Part shown: piece by piece, positions 47,641 to 57,659 of the stretch
Layout: each line of letters begins with the position of its first letter
Position numbering within the stretch: the stretch's first letter is position 1
Assembly (NCBI GenBank): GCA_029204225.1
Contig: CM055094.1
Coordinates: 21,136,331-21,200,330 of the forward strand
DNA: 64,000 bases
Source of the DNA: Diphasiastrum complanatum
Taxonomy: Eukaryota; Streptophyta; Lycopodiopsida; Lycopodiales; Lycopodiaceae
Reading direction: 5' to 3'
Translations under genes and position numbers: made by a program
Notes under the pieces: model-generated
What the model saw: only the letters and a program-made list of their open reading frames with translations
Databases searched by the model: none
Told to the model about the DNA's origin: nothing

Positions 47641-49155
47641 GAGGCTGAAGAGTCTCAGAAAAGGATTGTTGATCTCCAACATCGGCTTAGGAAGATGGAG
47701 CAGGACCTAGAAATGAACATAGTATCGGCGGCTGAGAAAATCCGTTTGGCCAAGATATCAGAAACTACGAAATCTATATGCGGAAGAGATTTGGAGGCAC
47801 ATGATATCAGTAATTTGATTCTGGTGGGACGCAAAGATGCGGACAAGTCCGTTCCAACGATGACATCTAATTTGATCGGGAGCTCTTCTCAGCCAGAATT
47901 AATGGCGTCTACCTGTTGGAGAGCTCCAGTCCCCAAAGATACGCACATGAATGAAAGGCTTGAGCAAGCACCAAAGCAAGTCCAGAATGATCCTTCTTTC
48001 GACCCAAGATTTCATAGAAGACGAGCATGGAGATCGGAAGACAACATATCAGCATATCCTTGCAACTTTGCGATAATAGATGGCTCGTTCTCTTTTCGGA
48101 AGGAATGTCATACATCAATCAATACTTTCTGGGAACTGAGTTCTGATTCTCGTGATCCTACAATCCAGCTACAACACAAGTGCTGCCAGCTTCTGATGAC
48201 TATCATGGGCCAAAGGTTTGAGCAAGATCCACAATTTTCCATCAATCCCAACAAAGCGGTCCTCCACATGGAGGATACCAGGATCTATTTACGGATTCAA
48301 TACTTTCCTGCAGAATCCATACACATCTTCGAAGAGATGTGCACTTCAGGATTTATCATCAATGCTGATGAGGGTTACATGTACACCCAAAGATCAAAAG
48401 CATTTACTGGTCGAAGACAAATACTGACTCAAAACTGCTTCAACTGGCTACGTGAGCAAAATCATAAGCATGCCAGTAATTCGACTCTGATAGGACGAAA
48501 AGACGGAGACAAGTCAGTTCCAACGACGGCATCTAATTCGATCGGGAGCTTTCCTCAGCCAAATTTAATTGCGTCGACCGGTTGGAGAGCTCCATTCCTC
48601 AAAGATACGTACGTCTATGAAATACTTGATCAATCACCAAAGCAAATTCAGAATGATCCTTCTTTCGACCCAAGTTTTCGTAGAAGACGAGCGCTAGCAT
48701 GGAGATCGGAAGACAACATATCAGCATATCCTTGCAACTTTACGATAATAGATGGATCGTTCTCTTCTCAGAAGGAATGTCATACATCCATCAAGAATTT
48801 TTGCAAATTAACTTCCGATTCTGACGATCCTACAATCAAGCTACAACACAAGTTTTGCCAGTTTCTGATGACTGTCATGGGCCGAAGGTTTGAGCAGGAT
48901 CCACAATTTTTCATCAATCCCAACAAACCGGCGCTTCACATGGAGCATACCAGGATCTATTTACGGATACAATACTTTCCTGCAGACTCCATACAAATCT
49001 TCGAAGAGATGTGCACTTCGGGCTTTATCATCAATGCTGATAAGGCTTACACCCAGAGATCAAAAGCATTTGCTGGTCGAAGACAAATGCTGACTCGAAC
49101 CTGCTCCAAGAGGCTGCGCGAGCAATATCGTAAGCATGATGCCCACCATTCCTGA
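47641..49155 (+). CDS. 3' exon of a protein with two ~225-residue repeats
   Basis: The open frame runs from at least 47641, just after a convincing acceptor (CGTCATTTACAG), to TGA at 49155. An internal ATG at 47695 gives 486 residues. The first ~40 residues (EAEESQKRIVDLQHRLRKME) are coiled-coil-like. Then two tandem repeats follow (about 47810-48474 and 48475-49150). Each has GRKDxDKSVP, NDPSFDPxF, RRRAWRSEDNISAYPCNF, HMEDTRIYLRIQYFPA, IFEEMCTSGFIINAD and a basic RSKAF-GRR end. No signal peptide or membrane segment; nucleic-acid or protein binding is possible but unproven. Domain not recognised. The upstream exons should lie before 47.4 kb but were not found. The long clean frame suggests a real or recently real gene. 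Confidence 0.6.
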   Translation, partial: EAEESQKRIVDLQHRLRKMEQDLEMNIVSAAEKIRLAKISETTKSICGRDLEAHDISNLILVGRKDADKSVPTMTSNLIGSSSQPELMASTCWRAPVPKDTHMNERLEQAPKQVQNDPSFDPRFHRRRAWRSEDNISAYPCNFAIIDGSFSFRKECHTSINTFWELSSDSRDPTIQLQHKCCQLLMTIMGQRFEQDPQFSINPNKAVLHMEDTRIYLRIQYFPAESIHIFEEMCTSGFIINADEGYMYTQRSKAFTGRRQILTQNCFNWLREQNHKHASNSTLIGRKDGDKSVPTTASNSIGSFPQPNLIASTGWRAPFLKDTYVYEILDQSPKQIQNDPSFDPSFRRRRALAWRSEDNISAYPCNFTIIDGSFSSQKECHTSIKNFCKLTSDSDDPTIKLQHKFCQFLMTVMGRRFEQDPQFFINPNKPALHMEHTRIYLRIQYFPADSIQIFEEMCTSGFIINADKAYTQRSKAFAGRRQMLTRTCSKRLREQYRKHDAHHS

Positions 49156-50037
49156 ACAAAGGTTATGAAGAAAATCCTTTAGGCCCAATTTTTTGAATTG
49201 AGTACATTGAAAACATCAACATTTGTTGATTGGAGCTTTTAAGATTGACCATTATAGTCATCTAGGGCCAATGTATATGGCACTCAACTACTAATCTATC
49301 TCTCCACTGCTTCTGAAATGTCCACTTTAGTTCATAATCTATGATCTAGATATACCTTCTTCTCGTTGTGTATATATATATGTTCTCATCGTTGATATTT
49401 GATTTAATGTATTAAATGACCATTGATTGCTCATTAAATCAAAATCAACATTAATTAGGTTACACATATTCTGTTCAAAAAATATTTGGACATACAATGA
49501 GAATATCATATCGACAAGAGGCAACATATCAAGGCAAAAGGACTAGACAGAAATTGTTTGTTAGTGATCATCCATCCAAAGTAGGTGCACCACTTCCAAA
49601 TTCTAATGTTACTCCAAGCCTTTTTGTGAGACTACTAATATTTTTGGAAAACACATGTTCTTCATATTCCAAGCATGCTCAACATACCTCCAAGCACATA
49701 GCAAAGTAAACCGTACATCTTCTTTACTTGCCCTACTTGTTGGTCTTCATCTCGTATGGTAAGTACTCGACCCTTGATTGTTCCTTTGAATAAGAGCTTT
49801 TTGCTATCGTTTCAAGAGAGAGGCTTCCTGGGAAAGGGTCAACTTGGGAGTAGCTTAATATACCGATGTCATTTCAAATCATGATAGCTTCATGGTTGTC
49901 ACTCAAAATAACAGTGAATTGTTTGGTCACTTGGGGTAGCTTGATATGTAGCTAGGCAACTAAACAACAAATCACCTCTAGATGGCTTCACAAGCTTGCC
50001 TAACTCGTTCTTATAATTATCACCATTGTGTCTAACT
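49156..50037. other. 3' flank of the repeat-protein gene, non-coding
   Basis: AT-rich with no supported gene; colinear with 60233-61105. A 70-codon plus ORF (49497-49709) is conserved in both copies (FVSDHPSKVGAPLPNSNVTP) but has no recognisable motif. Confidence 0.5.
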
Positions 50038-50327
50038 TGCCAAATGCTAGGTGCAGTATTTGACAAATGCATAACTCTTTACTCTCCAAGTCTTAAGAAT
50101 TACCAAGTGTTGTTTGTAGATCATACTAGATGCTTTAAGAAGTTATATTAAGAAATCGGGACGGGGGGGGGTTATCGTAAAGAATCCGATCTTGCCAAAT
50201 ACTAGGTGTAAAAGTGTTTGACATATTCCTAACTCTTTACTCTCCAAGTGATGTTTTTAGCTCATAGTACATGCTTTGAGAATAATGTTACTGGTTATAT
50301 TAATATGGTGGGATTGCAAAGAATCGT
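50038..50327. repeat. Imperfect tandem duplication, ~150-bp unit
   Basis: Two units each run from CTTGCCAAAT-CTAGGTG through AACTCTTTACTCTCCAAG to a G-run followed by GCAAAGAATC or a relative. A poly-G (50163-50171) ends the first. Same layout at 61108-61395. Confidence 0.6.
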
Positions 50328-50410
50328 ACTTGAGTGTACAAGCCCAACTCAAGTGCAGACACCAACTCAGCACACATGGGAAGATCATTAAATTTGAATT
50401 TGAAGAAAAA
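50309..50410 (-). repeat. tRNA-related SINE-like sequence, minus strand
   Basis: On the minus strand it reads GTGTGCTGAGTTGGTGTCTG, then about 30 bp later CTCAAGTACGATTCTTTGC. These positions resemble the A-box (cf. CTCAGTTGGT) and B-box (GGTTCGATTC) of tRNA promoters. The same sequence is on the plus strand at about 51690-51785. A pol III SINE family is likely but the 3' tail is unclear. Confidence 0.4.
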
Positions 50411-51025
50411 TCAAAATTAAAAAAAAAATGAAAAACTATTTCTCCTTAGAGGCATTGTGGTCATCATCTAGACGAGCTGTGCTTGTTTGAATCAATAGAA
50501 ACAAAGAAAATAATAATAATGAGTTTTTATCCTATTAATGCACCAATAATATATAAATATAATTAAATTAAATGGGAAGATTATAAGATTTATCGCTTCA
50601 TTTAAACATTGATCTACTCATTTCAATGATTTCGTTCAAATTCAAATAACTATGATTTGTAAAGTGTGAATGAATGCAATGTAACTTGCATATGTTTGGA
50701 ACATAGCATAGATTCATTATATGCTTTTTAACTATATGTTATTTAGTCGTGTAACAAGGAATAAGCTTTTTTTTTAAAACAAATTTTCAATTTGTTTTTG
50801 GAAACCCTAGATTACAACATTTTAATATATTAACAAAAATGACTTAATTTGCATGAACAACTTTGAGTTTTGAAAATCCTAGATTACAGCTTCATTCAAT
50901 CTTCAAATTTCCAAGCTCGTTCAAACCTCAATGAAATATAATTAATTCCAACCTCCATTCTCGAACCCTAGAACGATGTATTTTAAAAACTTTTGTAATG
51001 TGAAAGAGACATCACTGATCTCGAA
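50411..51025. other. AT-rich non-coding stretch
   Basis: Nothing coding seen. The copy at 61480-62075 has small deletions (near 61605 and 61808). Confidence 0.5.
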
Positions 51026-51500
51026 ATGGCTTTCAAAAACTTATAAATTGTATTCATCAATGGAGATGTCTAGAGGACATGGTGTGAAAAATTGTCAACT
51101 AGTTTGGTTTTTTATTTGGCAATTTTGGAGGCCAAAATGAATCTCAACTTCGAGTTAGTTTCATATTTGTTAATAAGGGCCTAAATAGTGGTTTAACTAC
51201 CTCTGGCAAGTAGATAAGTGAATGAGGTCGAGTTTGGACCCATTCTAATTGGCTAATTTTGGTACATTGCTTTCAAAAACTTATAAATTGTATTCATCAA
51301 TGGAGATGTCTAGAGGAGATGGTGTGAAAAATTGTCAACTAGTTTGGTTTTTCATTTGGCAATTTTGGAGGCCAAAATGAATCTCAACTTCGAGTTAGTT
51401 TCATATTTGTTAATAAGGGCCTAAATAGTCGTTTGAGATCAGTGGATGAGGTCGAGTTTGGACCCATTCTAATTGGCTAATTATGGTACATTGCATCTAG
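51026..51500. repeat. Direct tandem duplication, 240-bp unit
   Basis: Units start CTTTCAAAAACTTATAAATT at 51030 and 51270 and are nearly identical. The second lacks about 25 bp near 51437. The copy at 62078/62319 has both units complete. Confidence 0.8.
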
Positions 51501-51679
51501 ACTAGATTTTCTAGGTTTCTGATAAAGTATCTAGAAGTTTCCAAATTAGGTCAAGTTTGGGGCAAGTGGCCAAATGACATTTTGGAAGCTATAAATAGTT
51601 ATAACCTAAGTGGAGAAATATTCATTAAAGTTTCTTTCTTTGTGGAGAATTCATCTCTTATGTCCATCTCATGTGATAT

Positions 51680-51905
51680 TTTTCTTCAAATTCAAATTTA
51701 ACGATTTTCCCATGTGTGGTGAGTTGGTGTATGCGCTTTTGTTGGGCTTGTACAGTCAAGTTCGATTCTTTGGGATCCCTCGCCAATTGTGGTTTCTATA
51801 CTTTCTCTGCAAGATTCTCATTTGAAATTTGCTTGGGACCCTTCTTATCTCCATCAGATATTTTTTTCAACGTTGATGCTAGGCCATACCACAGGGAAGT
51901 AGTTC
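51680..51905 (+). repeat. tRNA-related SINE-like sequence, plus strand
   Basis: TGGTGAGTTGGTGTATGCGC (A-box-like, about 51717) and TCAAGTTCGATTCTTTGGG (B-box-like, about 51755). Upstream AAATTCAAATTTAACGAT is shared with the minus-strand copy at 50309. The following TCGCCAATTGTGG to GAAGTAGTTCATG part is found only in the plus-strand copies. Confidence 0.4.
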
Positions 51906-51929
51906 ATGTGTGACTCCTCACTCAAACTC

Positions 51930-52768
51930 TCTCTCTCTCTCTGTCTCTCTCTCTCTCTCTCTCATTCCACTCAAGCCTACATGGCAGACCCACGTGGTAT
52001 AGCTTAGTTGGCTTGCCACACAAGCCTACGTCAAGCCTATATGGTAGACTGAATCATACCAGCATGAACATACTAGCATCAAGCCTATGTCATGCCTATA
52101 TGACCTACCACGCAAGCCTATGATAGGCCTACATGGCTTGCCACATGGAAAGTCCCAAGCCTGTGTGGTTTATCTCATGACATGCCTACATGGCTTGCCA
52201 CATGGCAACTTGGGAGCCCCAGATCTCTCTCTCTAGCTCCACTCAAGCCTACATGGCAGAGCTCGGTTGGCTTGACACACAAGCCGATGGCAAGCCTGTG
52301 TGGTAGCTTGAGACATGCTTACGTGGGAAGCATCAGAAATATGCCATGCCTATGTGGCCTGCCACACAAGCCTATGGTTTATCTCATGACATGCCTACAT
52401 GGCTTGCCACATGGCAACTTGGGAGCCCCACCTCTCTCTCTCTAGCTCCACTCAAGCCTACATGGCAGAGCTTGGTTTGCTTGCCACACAAGCCTATGGC
52501 AAGCCTATGTGGTAGCCTACGACATGCTTACGTGGGAAGGATTAGAAGTATGCCATGCCTATGTGGCCTGCCATGCAAGCCTATGGTAGGCCTGTGTGGT
52601 TTGCCAAGTGGCAACTTTTGAGCCCACCTATATATATATATATAGATCTCTAGGTCCTCTCAAGCCTACGTGGCACAGGGCCCAGTTGGCTTGACATACA
52701 AGGTTATGGTAGGCCTACATGGCTTGCAACATGGCAACCCTCAAGCCTTCATGATTTGCCATGTGGCA
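51930..52768. repeat. Satellite block before H3-like copy 3
   Basis: CT run (51930-51962), a head unit, then units starting at 52231 and 52438 (period about 207 bp), then a TA run at 52630 and the terminal unit. The last ~7 residues of the neighbouring H3-like ORF are encoded here. Confidence 0.85.
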
Positions 52769-53162
52769 TACCGCTGCCATAGGTCTTTCGAAACCTCATG
52801 ACAAGAAGCATGTCCTTGGGCATCAGTGTCACCCTCTTGCCATGAATGGGACACAGCATCGAATCCTCAAACAATTTTGTCTGGAAGTCCTCGTATGCAA
52901 TATGGAGGGCCTCCAATGCAGTGATATTCCACCTCACTGCATAGGGCAGATGGGTGGTCATGCCTTGTATAACCTCCCTCACAGCCCGGTACAAGGCTGC
53001 TTTCAGGATTAGAAGTTTGGTGTACCTCTGCAAGGCCCAGATGTCCCTCAACCATGGACGGCGAGGTCTTCCGCGTCTTTGCGGACGTATGGGTTCAGAT
53101 GTCTGAGGACGGGACAGTTGAACAAAATGGGTAAGCCTAGCGGTTTGCTTCGTCCGAGCCAT
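52749..53162 (-). CDS. Histone H3-like variant, best copy (3)
   Basis: 137 codons, near the 136 residues of H3. R2, T3, K4 and R8 of H3 are kept, but position 9 is Leu (no K9). The rest of the tail is Pro/Arg-rich (PQRRGRPRRP) and about 11 residues shorter, without K27/K36 motifs. Histone fold: alpha-N RDIWALQRYTKL (39-50), alpha-1 (52-64), loop 1 enlarged by about four residues and ending R77-W78 where H3 has Arg-Phe, alpha-2 (79-97), L2 FEDSMLCPIHGKRVTL (98-113), alpha-3 MPKDMLLVMRFR. Trp and longer loop 1 are CENH3 hallmarks; the MARTK start is common to H3 and plant CENH3. The tail MPHGKS and its stop come from satellite. TATA and G-boxes lie upstream. Its role, if expressed, would be nucleosomal; centromeric function is inference. 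Confidence 0.75.
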   Translation of the reverse strand: MARTKQTARLTHFVQLSRPQTSEPIRPQRRGRPRRPWLRDIWALQRYTKLLILKAALYRAVREVIQGMTTHLPYAVRWNITALEALHIAYEDFQTKLFEDSMLCPIHGKRVTLMPKDMLLVMRFRKTYGSGMPHGKS

Positions 53163-53490
53163 TGAGGCCGGATATCTATACCATGCGAGGACAGAGATAC
53201 AACATAAGAGAGAGCTAAATTATCTCGCGTAATGGCAACACTGTGAACTCTAAGGGTGATATCGCTACAACGTGAGAGAGTGGCAGAGACAGGCGGGGAG
53301 AGGCAGGGGCTTGCATGATGGCGATACTGGGAAAGTCAGGCTGATATCACTACGATGTGAGTGGGTGTAAGGAATAGGCCTGGGGATGAGGGTAGCATGC
53401 ATGATGGCGATATCACGAATGCAGGTCATATGGAAGCAATCAAACATGACAACAAATTACGTGAAAACCTATACAATCCCCGGGAATGGA
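53163..53490 (-). promoter_or_regulatory. Leader of H3-like copy 3
   Basis: Colinear with 11126-11452, including GATATC motifs near 53172, 53259 and 53409; the one near 53343 is kept as GATATCACTACG. Confidence 0.5.
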
Positions 53491-53849
53491 CTTATATAGA
53501 TGAAAAAAGTTGGCACATGTGAATCCCAGCGACACGTGGCCCAGTCAATAGCTGACATGTGGAACCACACGTTTGTATACGCATGTGTGAAACTGCACGT
53601 CTGGATCAACACGTGTGGGATCCCATGTGGGGACACGTGGCCAAATGGATCAGTGACGTGTTCTTGCACGTATCGGCTCGCACGTGTGGTCATGTGGCCC
53701 AATTAGTAACTGACGTGTGGGACCACACTTCTGTATCCGCACATGTGGCCATGTGGTCGAATGGTTTGGTCACATGTGTTCTGGCACGTACTAGCTCGCA
53801 CGTGTGGGCACGTGGCCGAATGGCAGATTGACTTGTATTGTAGCACGTG
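53491..53849. promoter_or_regulatory. TATA box and G-box array of H3-like copy 3
   Basis: Minus TATATAAG at 53498-53491. CACGTG boxes run from 53533 to 53849, fewer than in copy 1 because several read CATGTG or CACATG and ~20 bp are missing near 53740. A plus-facing TATATAAA follows at about 53931. Confidence 0.65.
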
Positions 53850-54793
53850 TGGACGGTTGTATTACGTGCCATAGATCTGATCCGATGTTGGATCGACGAG
53901 TGTACGGCTTGGGTTTTATTGGTTTTAGCTATATAAATGTTGTTTGATCAGTTAAAACATTTCGCTAAGTTTTGGATTTTCACTCCCGGTAGCTCTTGGT
54001 GTGTGAACCAAATGCCATTCCACCTTAAAATGACCTATTCTAGAAACATTGAGTGGTGTGTTGCTCATATGATTCTTAATTATCTCTGGATATTCTGTTT
54101 TACTAAAAATCCAAAATAGAATTTCATGATCTTCTTTAAAAACCTGTTTGAAACTTGTTTATGTCTTTCATCCTTTGGTGAGCTGGTAAGGTGGATCCTT
54201 TCAGATTTTTTCTCGACAGTGGAGCATATTCTGTGGGAAGATCAATATGGAGATGATATTTAGACATCTTAATAATCGATAGATTAATCTAGTAGAAAAC
54301 CAACTTGTTATATATCTTGTAAGCTATTAAAACTCGTCTTAATTATAAAAAAAAATTAAATGGAAAAGTTTGAAATGACCTTGGTGCTCTTTTTGCTCCA
54401 TCACACTCCAAGTTTCTTTCAAAGCTTTGCAGTTATGAGCAAAATAAGCAAAATATTTTTTCAATAGATGTGTGTTGAAATTGCAAATTTTTGAATTGCA
54501 AAAGTTTGAAATAACCTTGTCGCTTTATTTGATCCAACACACTCCGTATTTTCTGAATTTCAAAAATTTAGATTCACGTTGGCGCTCATTGTGATCCAAA
54601 ATATTCAAAGTTTCTTGCCACGATTTTCAGATCGATAAGACTGTTTTTCTTTGATGTGAACGCTTTGAGTAGATGGAAAGAAAACTTTGATGGGCAATAC
54701 GATTTGCATTTACATGAGAAGTTATGTTAGTTAATGGTAGAAAATATAATCTTGAAGTATGGACCCCATGTGTTGCGGCTACCCAACTTACAG
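53850..54793. other. Array flank with minus-strand gene remnant
   Basis: Same make-up as 12605-13545: GATCTGATCC segment, N-terminal scrap of the 33098-34316 gene (about 54270-54150), and the D-x-x-E-R-Q-G repeats, the second partly deleted near 54417. Confidence 0.45.
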
Positions 54794-55861
54794 CTAACTA
54801 CATCCGTTACTAGTGAGGTCAAGCTCCATATCATCTGAGTCTGTTTCATCTGATGAAGAATGACGCTTCGCTCGTATCTTGGTCCTTTGCCTGGATTGTT
54901 GTGTTGGTGGTGGTTGGACCAGTGTGGTGGTGTCTTCATGTTGAGCAAAAGACTCTTCAGCAGAATGATCCTTCGTCTGTGACATAGAGGACATGGGTGT
55001 CGTTCTCGATGTAAGCTTCACTAGGCCGTCTGTTTGGTGCTTTGCAGTTGGCCCTTGTGGAGAGAAGGAACTCTTTCTCTTTTGAGAAGCCGCTTGCGTG
55101 GAATTTGTTGCAATAGGCCTGGAAGTAGAGTTGGTATTCTTGGCTGGTTCTGAGGGAGTCTCCCAAGCTTTTATCTGCTAGTATCAACTGGTCTCGAACT
55201 CGAGGTCGGTGGCTCAACTGCTACAGTGACATCTATCAGAAGATAGCCCAATAACTGAAGGTTTGCTTGTTCTTGATATAGTCAAATGGAGGCAGTTGGA
55301 AGCAAACTGGGCCCAGTCATAAAGGTTCTGATCGTGTAATCTAGAATCAGCCATCATGTGGAATAGTTTCATGGGGATACGCATGATCTTGGACCTATAG
55401 CGCTATGTATATTTAGTAGATAGGCGCATGGAGTAGCTAAGGGCTTATCATTTATCACCTCGATACGGTAACAATCTTTTTTTTCCATTTGTCCACTGAG
55501 GGGTCTATGTATTTGAAGTATGCTATGGATTCAATCTTTTTGAGAGTCCTGTTGACTGTGTTTGGTCCCCTAGGGAAGCCAAATGTATTGAGTTCAGCTC
55601 TAGAAATAGGAATAATATAAACAAAATTTTGGTTAGGAGATAACATGAACTGGAAAATCTGTCAGTGTGGTTATAAGCAATAGGCAATAGAAATGGGCTC
55701 TGATAGCCATTGAAAAGAGGAAGTTGGAACTCTATGTGGCTCAGGAACTAGTGTGCCTCCTGGTACCAAGTGTCCAACTCAGAGATATCGAGGCTTTCCA
55801 TGGTGATGTCAATTTTGTTTTGAGTTGGATCAACAGAACTGGAAGATATTGTGGCAGACAT
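54794..55861 (-). pseudogene. Gag-like ORF (copy E)
   Basis: ATG at 55861 kept (MSATISSS). Core LSPNQNFVYIIPISRAELNT at 55646-55455, then RPRVRDQLILADKSLGDSLR (55217-54957) and the acidic tail SSSDETDSDDMELDL. Stops and shifts occur between. Ends at the same GTAACGGATGTAGTTA border as copy B. Confidence 0.45.
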
Positions 55862-56510
55862 GTTCTGGACTCAGCTGATGACTCTGTTGGAGGTTCAGCC
55901 CTGGTAACAAACAAGTGGAGTCTCGGCTCGATCAACTGTGGAGGGCTTCGGATCGGTCGACTTTTGATGGACTCGGCTCAATCAACTTTGTATGCAGAGT
56001 ATGGACGGTGAGCTCGTTCCACAGCGAATGCAGAGTATGTATGCTCGGCTCGGTCCACGGTGATTGCAAAGTATGGGAGCGCGGCTCTATGAGCAGTTTA
56101 TGTACAGTATTGCTCGGTAGTGTATGGAGAATAGAAATTTGTGGAAAAATTTGGAGCAATGTTGCTCTAATAGGATGTGGAAAAGATGATGTTTCTTTGC
56201 GATAACGTACTAGTAGAGAGCTTTCAACCCAAATCGGTGTTAAATGTGTGGTTTTGACAAGCTCCAGTAGCACTACCCCTCAGCATTTGGCTCGTGCTAG
56301 ATGTGACGATTTTTGTGTAATGTAGCAGATCTCGGCAGCTTAGGGTTTTTGAAAATGGATGATGATGGCACTCTGGATCCGTGGTGGATGTATGTAGATG
56401 GTGTCCAAGGATGCGAAGGAGTAATCAAGCACGGTCGTAGCGAATGATAGATCACCACTAAAAGATGGAAAATCGATCCTTTGAAGCTATAGCTTTTCAA
56501 AGCTTCTGAA
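55862..56510 (-). repeat. Gypsy leader, PBS-like site and presumed LTR (copy E)
   Basis: Complete leader. PBS-like TATTAGAGC near 56165-56173 (one change). Presumed LTR to about 56505, with AAAACCCTAAGCTGCCGAG. Confidence 0.45.
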
Positions 56511-56520
56511 TTCCATTTCC

Positions 56521-56703
56521 ATGCCTGAAGAAGGAAGTGCCAGCATCAAATCTTCTCCCATCAGAATTCGTTTTCATTTCCTGAAAAGGATGCATGGCAG
56601 CATGGCAGTAAAGCGTGATATTGTGACTTTTTGTAATGTTCTGCAACATTTGCTTACATACATAGCTACACCAAATGAGAAAATTAAGGACCTAGATTTT
56701 TAA
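56521..56703 (+). CDS. Small conserved ORF, 60 residues (copy)
   Basis: Full frame; final residue Phe instead of Ser, and IRIR in place of IRVC near residue 15. Confidence 0.35.
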   Translation: MPEEGSASIKSSPIRIRFHFLKRMHGSMAVKRDIVTFCNVLQHLLTYIATPNEKIKDLDF

Positions 56704-57659
56704 AGACTTTTCTGAGGTTGAAGTTCTAGTTTTTCTACAAATCAACTTCCTCTGAAAGTTTCTTTTTGGTGGAAATGATGCTATTTATACCAAGTGTAGG
56801 CTGATTTGTAATGACAAAGATCGAGTTTGCAGCTCACCATGATTATGATCATTTGCAAGTAGCCTATTATAAGCAAATTGTGCTGCACTTTTGTGTTATC
56901 TTAGCAGATATGAATGTAGCTTGTGATATTATTGGTTCGATATTCTAGTAGCTTTTTTGCACCATTTAAGGTAAGAGAAAGAGAGCACAATCTTTAACGC
57001 TTGCTTCTTGTACAACCAAATTACCTTCCAATTTTTTCAAGCCTGTTTGTGGTAAAGTGTCTCACATCTCTATGGAATATATGCACAAAAGTGAATCACT
57101 TTCTGCCACATGATGATAGTGATACATTGTGCAGTAGGGAATCACACTGTTGATAAGTTGGATTCACATTTACATCATGAAGCAAATAGTCTTGTAAGTT
57201 TCGTGTTCAAGTGGATCTGAAGGTCACTCCAATTGATGTTGAGATTAATATATCATGCTATCTCTAGCCTAATAGCCACACACTAGATGTTTGGATCCAT
57301 AAAATATTCACACAAAGGGACATAGGTCTACCACGTAGGTCTGCCACGTAGTTTTCAATCAGTCAAAAGGAAGATAGATCCTTATCTTTGGTACTGTAAT
57401 AGTTAGTTCTTAGACTTATTGAGATCTTAGAAATTAAATTTTAGGGTCAGCCCAAAGTTTTTGACAAGTGCTCATCAAGTGAATGCAATTCTAGTCAAGA
57501 TTGTGTTCAATTTTGCTTGATTTGTGAGATATTTGGATTGATTATTGCATGATGATTCAACTGATCTTGTAGGAATGATTTGAAGAGGCATATTTATGTG
57601 CATATGATTCCTTTTGGTTCAAGTTAGGTGAATCCTATATCCTTGTGAAGTCGAGATCA
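56704..57659 (+). repeat. Copia A 5' block
   Basis: Same short form as 8640 and 35775. CCACGTAG pair near 57330-57355. Confidence 0.5.

Noticed and set aside
50309-51785. A DNA transposon with terminal inverted repeats
   Set aside because: The inverted ends look like two opposed SINE-like copies; no transposase or target-site duplication seen.
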